Below, piece after piece: positions 7,801 to 10,062 of a stretch of DNA of 10,062 nt. The notes under the pieces were generated by a model. It was not told where the DNA came from. It worked only from the letters and a program-made list of their open reading frames with translations, and ran no database searches. Each line of letters opens with the position of its first letter. Position 1 is the stretch's first letter. The DNA is from Actinomycetes bacterium (GTDB lineage: Bacteria; Actinomycetota; Thermoleophilia; Solirubrobacterales; Solirubrobacteraceae), in NCBI GenBank assembly GCA_023404805.1, contig JAEYAL010000219.1:1-10062 (forward strand), written 5' to 3'. A program made the translations under genes and the position numbers.

Positions 7801-8155
7801 CGGCCGTGGACCCGGCCGCGCGCTGATAGCGGACGATGCGCCCGTTCTGGTGGGCGACGTAGACGTCGCCCGAGGGCGCGACTTGGAAGTCGACGGCGAC
7901 GTCGAGGCCCGGCAGGACCGGCTCCTCGGTGAGGCTGTCGGTCGACGAGCCCGCGGCCGCAGCGCTTGCCGTTGTGGTGGCGGCGGTGTCGGCGACGGCC
8001 GCACGCGCAGCCGTCGCGGCATGGTCGTGGCCATCGTGCGCGGCGGCGGTCTGCGCATGCGCGAACGCGCCGACCCAAAGGGCGGCGAGCAGGCGAAAGA
8101 CGGACCGCGCCGCGCGCAGCGCGTAGCGGTGCGTGCCAGAGGTGGGAGCAAGCAC
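4862..8155 (-). CDS. Secreted PQQ-dependent sugar dehydrogenase-like multidomain protein
   Basis: This is a 1097-residue exported protein. Residues 1-34 are a signal peptide (Arg-rich start, hydrophobic LLAALWVGAFAHA, likely cut after AHA), followed by a His-rich HDGHDH at 40-45. Residues about 80-620 match the glucose/sorbosone dehydrogenase six-bladed propeller. THGMGAIASAPDGTLFFSIGD holds H280, the counterpart of the catalytic His of soluble glucose dehydrogenase. RGMRNPFRF holds R358 and N359, counterparts of cofactor or substrate contacts. PGDNLGWPCWEG is the typical closing motif. Next come a PKD-like stretch (WDIDGDG, 660-666), an Ig-like region (712-823), a PEGA-like region (about 826-910), a PTTPQ repeat stalk (914-953) and a C-terminal domain (960-1097) I do not recognise. 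Several Cys may form disulfides. It would oxidise sugars or alcohols outside the membrane using PQQ. The GTG start has no Shine-Dalgarno. Confidence 0.88.
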   Translation of the reverse strand: MLAPTSGTHRYALRAARSVFRLLAALWVGAFAHAQTAAAHDGHDHAATAARAAVADTAATTTASAAAAGSSTDSLTEEPVLPGLDVAVDFQVAPSGDVYVAHQNGRIVRYQRAAGSTAAHPSYDLNGELIYDFPVTRQFDRGLVGIALDSQFESGQRYLYASITRGSNEWVNNVAGGNPNGIRRTGAVIRIAVPTSGPATAADLKTIVGADAPADPDSTCKPYTKGEAPAGETDAFPNGVLLRTDSLYANMGDNHIYPDGDLSTRADGAYDCLPSDSSTHGMGAIASAPDGTLFFSIGDASDFEVSDPASLRAFNLESYAGKVLRIDREGRGVAGHPFCPAETDLSRICTKVWVRGMRNPFRFNLLPPDGASNGAPVLAIGDVGNFSVERLTIAHPGDNLGWPCWEGTYWAVGYSSPERSTAVKSAWGGPELTPSGPGKTSCERLTATGDGHGFPTPKGVKLPTVEYEHDQGSDPPYPYNGAAVVAGGLLAPQSGADAEVALPSAWQGSYVFGDYVRGWLYRVGRDADDPSNTDLDGGLRVPADENRGPRMQTDAGPGRPVDALLDRIGDAPPKITVQVNGQPQLLSQFYRLTSRPQADGTVWSMHYGDANVGGLYRIRTAPEVQANIESVSGACAAAGQTQGNVVLTAADAGAGAVYRWDIDGDGLSDAGRTARTTTITAAQLPSQGWIRLVVTRGTSRSVAARYLCSGPPPDVDIVSPADETHVVLGKPVVVRASRPAGDAEATKIPDSELKWRATTVHGSSHEHPLVEKQPPFETVDGEQRMQITVTPDPSHELGSYTRVRIVAPGADSSTVTRTIKLLPKPVDVSLRSAPAGARVAVRRDLGESAVAAPGAIELAAGFSTELSAAESWTDTAGTTWYFARWSDGKTSAARSWIVPDNGGDAPAAEYDTKPAPPEPPKPTTPEPTSPTTPEPTTPQPTTPQPTTPQPTTGGKIDPPVVRRALPPTALELNTAPLATSASSTKRETTVKASLNLGRPIDATGLVVKIAVRDTICRWWIFAKGRFAGGAVRSRAGKRACAEPPAWKLATSSWSASGQLTVNQELVRRLPPGRYALRVRVSRGQAVLTDRLRSVTVR
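5297..5416 (-). repeat. 15-bp tandem repeats encoding the PTTPQ/PTTPE stalk
   Basis: Four nearly perfect 15-bp units occupy 5301-5360, alternating GTCGTCGGCTGCGGC and GTGGTCGGCTGCGGC on the plus strand. More degenerate units continue to about 5416. On the minus strand they encode a Pro/Thr-rich linker between the propeller/Ig region and the C-terminal domain. Such stalks are usual in secreted actinobacterial proteins, and the repeat number is likely to vary between strains. Confidence 0.85.
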
Positions 8156-8175
8156 AGCGTCGAAGGTACCGAGCA

Positions 8176-8204
8176 GAACCGGTCAGTGCGACACGAACCG
8201 GTCA
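8176..8204. promoter_or_regulatory. Two GAACCGGTCA boxes, candidate operator
   Basis: GAACCGGTCA occurs at 8176-8185 and again at 8195-8204, 19 bp apart start to start, close to two helical turns. Each box is a near-palindrome around ACCGGT. They lie 21-49 bp upstream of the dehydrogenase GTG, where a bound regulator would affect leftward transcription. Confidence 0.5.
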
Positions 8205-8243
8205 CAGTTAACGCACCATTCAGTAGCGCGGCACAGTAACCGC

Positions 8244-8255
8244 TGTCAGTTGACA
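8244..8255. promoter_or_regulatory. TGTCA-GT-TGACA palindrome, candidate operator or -35
   Basis: TGTCA (8244-8248) and TGACA (8251-8255) are exact inverted halves around GT, a dyad typical of dimeric regulators. TTGACA (8250-8255) is also a consensus -35 for rightward transcription, and TTGTCA on the other strand is a fair -35 for the dehydrogenase. I find no convincing -10 at the right distance from either. Confidence 0.4.
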
Positions 8256-8256
8256 A

Positions 8257-8305
8257 GCGCGGCGCGGCGCCGGCGGCGGCGCCGTCGATCTGTCGAGCGC
8301 CGCGC
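8257..8305. other. Nested GC-rich inverted repeats (possible branched hairpin)
   Basis: GCGCGGCGC (8257-8265) pairs exactly with GCGCCGCGC (8297-8305). Inside, GGCGCC (8266-8271) pairs with GGCGCC (8278-8283), and TCGA (8285-8288) pairs with TCGA (8293-8296). This gives a compact three-way shape. The local composition is almost all G and C, so part of it may be chance. It lies just upstream of the possible -10 box at 8317. Confidence 0.4.
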
Positions 8306-8316
8306 CGGACGGGAAC

Positions 8317-8322
8317 TAGGGT
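8317..8322 (+). promoter_or_regulatory. Possible -10 box of the decarboxylase gene
   Basis: TAGGGT fits TANNNT and lies 37 bp before the ATG at 8360. A matching -35 is not clear; TGTCGA at 8291-8296 is weak and 20 bp away. Confidence 0.3.
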
Positions 8323-8359
8323 GGTCCGCAAGGCCTCACCGAGGCAGCAAAGGACACCC

Positions 8360-9856
8360 ATGAGCGATCCGCAGTCGTCTGCTCCGTATCTCGATGCGAT
8401 CGCGGCCTACGGGTCGCGCGGCTCCGGGCGCATGCACGTGCCGGGCCACAAGGGCGGCCCAGGCGCCGACCCGGGCCTGCGGGCGGCGATCGGCGAGCGG
8501 GCGCTGCTGATGGACGTGCCGCAGGGGCTCTACGGCGTCGACCTCGGCGTCGATATCACGCCGCAGCTGCGGGCCGAGGCGCTCGCGGCGGAGGCGTACG
8601 GCGCCGCGCGGTCGTGGTTCCTCACCAACGGCGCCACGCAAGGCAACCACGCGCTGACCCTCGCGCTCGCGCCGCCGGGCAGCACCGTGGTGGTCCAGCG
8701 CAACTCGCACGCGTCGGTCGTCGACGGGCTGGTCCTGTCCGGCGGCTTGCCCGCGTTCGTGGCGCCGGCCTACGACGACGCGCTCGGCATCGCGCATTCG
8801 GTCGTTCCGGCACAGCTCGACGCGGTGCTGCACGCGACGCCGGCGGCGAAGGTCGCGTTCGTCGTGTCGCCGACCTACTTCGGGGTCGCTGCCGACGTCG
8901 CCGCGCTCGCAGATGTCGCGCACCGCCACGGTTGCGCGCTCGTCGTCGACCAGTCGTGGGGGCCGCACTTCGGCTTCCATCCCGAGGTACCGGAGTCGGC
9001 GCTGCGCCTCGGCGCCGACGCCGTCCTGACCAGCACGCACAAAATGGCGGGCTCGCTGACGCAGTCGGCGATCCTGCATGTCGTCGACGGATCCCGACTC
9101 GACATCGCGGCGATCGACCGCGCCGTGCGGATCGTGCGCTCGACCTCGCCGTCGTCGCTGCTGCTCTCGTCGCTCGATGGGGCGCGCCGCCAGCTCGCGG
9201 TGCACGGCGAGGCGCTGCTCGACCGCACGATGCGCGGCCGCGGCGCGCTGATCGAGGCGATCGAGTCGAGCCCTGGCTTGACGCTGCTCGGCGCCCAGCT
9301 CCGCGGGACCGAGGGCGTGTTCGACGTCGACCCGCTGAAGGTCGTCATCGACGTGCGCGGCACCGGCGCCACCGGCTACGCCGTCGGTCAGGCGCTCGGC
9401 TCCTGGCACGACGTGCACCCCGAGCTGGCGACCGACACGACGGTGCTGTTCGTGCTCGGCCCGGCCGAGCGGCCCGACGACCTGGCGATGGTCGGCATCG
9501 CGCTGCAGCGCACCGCGGCGCGCGTCGCGGCCGAGGTCGCGGCGGGCGAAGTGGAGTCGGGCGCCGATGAAGCGCCCCGGATCATCGAGCCGCTGCGGGC
9601 GCCGACGAGCGAGACGGTCATCCCGCCGCGCGACGCCTTCCTCGGACCAGCCGAAGCCATCCCGCTCGGCGACGCTGTCGGCCGCATCTCGGCCGAATCG
9701 ATCGCCGGCTACCCGCCGGGCATCCCGGCGCTGCTCCCAGGCGAACGCATCACGCCCGCGGTCGTCGACCACTTCCGCGAGCTCCTCGACGCCGGCGCGC
9801 GCCTCCACGGCGCCCAAGACCCGACCCTCGGAACGATCACGGTCGTGCGAACCTGA
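8360..9856 (+). CDS. PLP-dependent Orn/Lys/Arg decarboxylase family protein
   Basis: This 498-residue cytoplasmic fold-I PLP enzyme is expected to decarboxylate ornithine, lysine or arginine to a polyamine precursor. Motifs in order are MHVPGHKGG (25-33), LTNGATQGNH (88-97) for phosphate contacts, RNSHAS (114-119) with H117 stacking on the cofactor, VVDQSWGPHF (195-204) with D197 for the pyridine nitrogen, and STHK (225-228) with the Schiff-base lysine K228. The C-terminal YPPGIPALLPGE is typical of the family's C-terminal domain. The length matches the short Gram-positive group (about 480-500 aa) lacking the N-terminal wing domain. The usual DEAHG there reads DQSWG here, nearer the DSAW of enterobacterial enzymes. 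ATG at 8360 is preferred over an in-frame GTG at 8321 because AAAGGA (8349-8354) precedes it. Substrate is not determinable, and the enzyme may instead act on a related substrate. Confidence 0.88.
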   Translation: MSDPQSSAPYLDAIAAYGSRGSGRMHVPGHKGGPGADPGLRAAIGERALLMDVPQGLYGVDLGVDITPQLRAEALAAEAYGAARSWFLTNGATQGNHALTLALAPPGSTVVVQRNSHASVVDGLVLSGGLPAFVAPAYDDALGIAHSVVPAQLDAVLHATPAAKVAFVVSPTYFGVAADVAALADVAHRHGCALVVDQSWGPHFGFHPEVPESALRLGADAVLTSTHKMAGSLTQSAILHVVDGSRLDIAAIDRAVRIVRSTSPSSLLLSSLDGARRQLAVHGEALLDRTMRGRGALIEAIESSPGLTLLGAQLRGTEGVFDVDPLKVVIDVRGTGATGYAVGQALGSWHDVHPELATDTTVLFVLGPAERPDDLAMVGIALQRTAARVAAEVAAGEVESGADEAPRIIEPLRAPTSETVIPPRDAFLGPAEAIPLGDAVGRISAESIAGYPPGIPALLPGERITPAVVDHFRELLDAGARLHGAQDPTLGTITVVRT

Positions 9857-9877
9857 CCACGCCCGTTTGCGGCCACC

Positions 9878-9892
9878 GCGGGCTCAACCCGC
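9878..9892. terminator. Hairpin after the decarboxylase gene
   Basis: GCGGG (9878-9882) and CCCGC (9888-9892) pair around a CTCAA loop, 22 bases after the decarboxylase stop. There is no T-run. If the minus-strand reading frame from 10062 is real, its TGA (9884-9886) lies in the loop, so the hairpin could serve both converging genes. Confidence 0.35.
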
Positions 9893-10062
9893 AGCCAGAA
9901 GACGCCGGCGGCAGCCTCGATCTCCGACCGGCGCACGACCCGGGAAGCGCTGGCAGCAGCAGGCGCCAGGGCCGGGGCGGCGGGTCGCGGCGCGCTGCAG
10001 GTCGGACGGCGACCCGATCGCGGTGATCCGGCCGGTGTAGGCGAAGCGGCCGTCCTCCAGCA
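9884..10062 (-). CDS. Possible 3' end of an unidentified minus-strand gene (partial)
   Basis: An open frame runs leftward from the window edge to a TGA at 9884-9886, 59 codons. The first part (about 10060-9990) has almost all G or C in third positions and reads LEDGRFAYTGRITAIGSPSD, which looks like real protein. The remainder (to 9887) is Arg/Pro/Cys-rich and looks less natural. A neighbouring minus frame reads SRVVRRSEIEAAAGVFWLRV over about 9943-9884, so the real end may use that frame or a frameshift may be present. I do not recognise the family, and the start lies outside the window. Confidence 0.35.
   Translation of the reverse strand, partial: LEDGRFAYTGRITAIGSPSDLQRAATRRPGPGACCCQRFPGRAPVGDRGCRRRLLAAG

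Larger units (their letters stand above)
8156..8359. other. Divergent intergenic region
   Basis: The dehydrogenase gene starts leftward at 8155 and the decarboxylase starts rightward at 8360. The first 100 bases are less GC-rich than the flanks. They hold paired GAACCGGTCA boxes, paired CACAGTTAACGC (8203-8214) and CACAGTAACCGC (8232-8243) words, and a TGTCA/TGACA palindrome. The second half (8257-8305) is a GC-rich nest of inverted repeats. A shared regulatory region for both genes is likely. Confidence 0.6.

Noticed and set aside
8321..8359. Upstream GTG start for the decarboxylase
   Set aside because: It lies within the possible -10 box and has no ribosome site, while AAAGGA correctly precedes the ATG at 8360.

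Overview
The window is very GC-rich DNA with strongly G/C-biased third codon positions, GTG as well as ATG starts and few recognisable Shine-Dalgarno sites. This points to a high-GC actinobacterium. The gene mix would fit the Thermoleophilia/Solirubrobacterales (Conexibacter, Patulibacter and relatives), but that placement is an inference and not demonstrated.

Region 1 (1-759) shows no convincing gene. It starts with a direct repeat of about 60 bp (1-60 and 84-142). Then come five 48-nt elements at a 71-72 nt period (176-508), each bounded by GTTCTCG and CGAGAAC as an inverted repeat and each carrying a central CTCTATGCC. After them lie a perfect hairpin (556-573) and a 12-bp palindrome (585-596). 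This array is the least explained part of the window.

Region 2 (760-2082) is one gene for a TerD-like domain fused through an Ala/Pro linker to a von Willebrand A domain (TerF-like), a stress or tellurite-resistance-type protein standing without other ter genes.

Region 3 (2259-4807) is a compact three-gene operon for a polar amino acid ABC importer: lipoprotein binding protein, HisM/GlnP-type permease and GlnQ/HisP-type ATPase. The last two genes overlap by ATGA. A 7-bp inverted repeat lies in the putative leader.

Region 4 (8155 down to 4862, minus strand) is one large gene for a secreted PQQ-dependent sugar dehydrogenase-like protein (1097 aa). It has extra Ig/PKD-like domains, a PTTPQ repeat stalk and a novel-looking C-terminal domain. 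It converges on the transporter operon.

Region 5 (8156-8359) is a divergent intergenic region with two GAACCGGTCA boxes, a TGTCA-GT-TGACA palindrome and a dense GC-rich inverted-repeat structure. It precedes a PLP-dependent Orn/Lys/Arg decarboxylase (8360-9856, plus strand). The last 200 bases probably hold the 3' end of a minus-strand gene that I cannot identify.

The importer could supply a basic amino acid to the decarboxylase for polyamine formation, but the two are separated by the dehydrogenase gene and substrate specificity cannot be read from the sequence.
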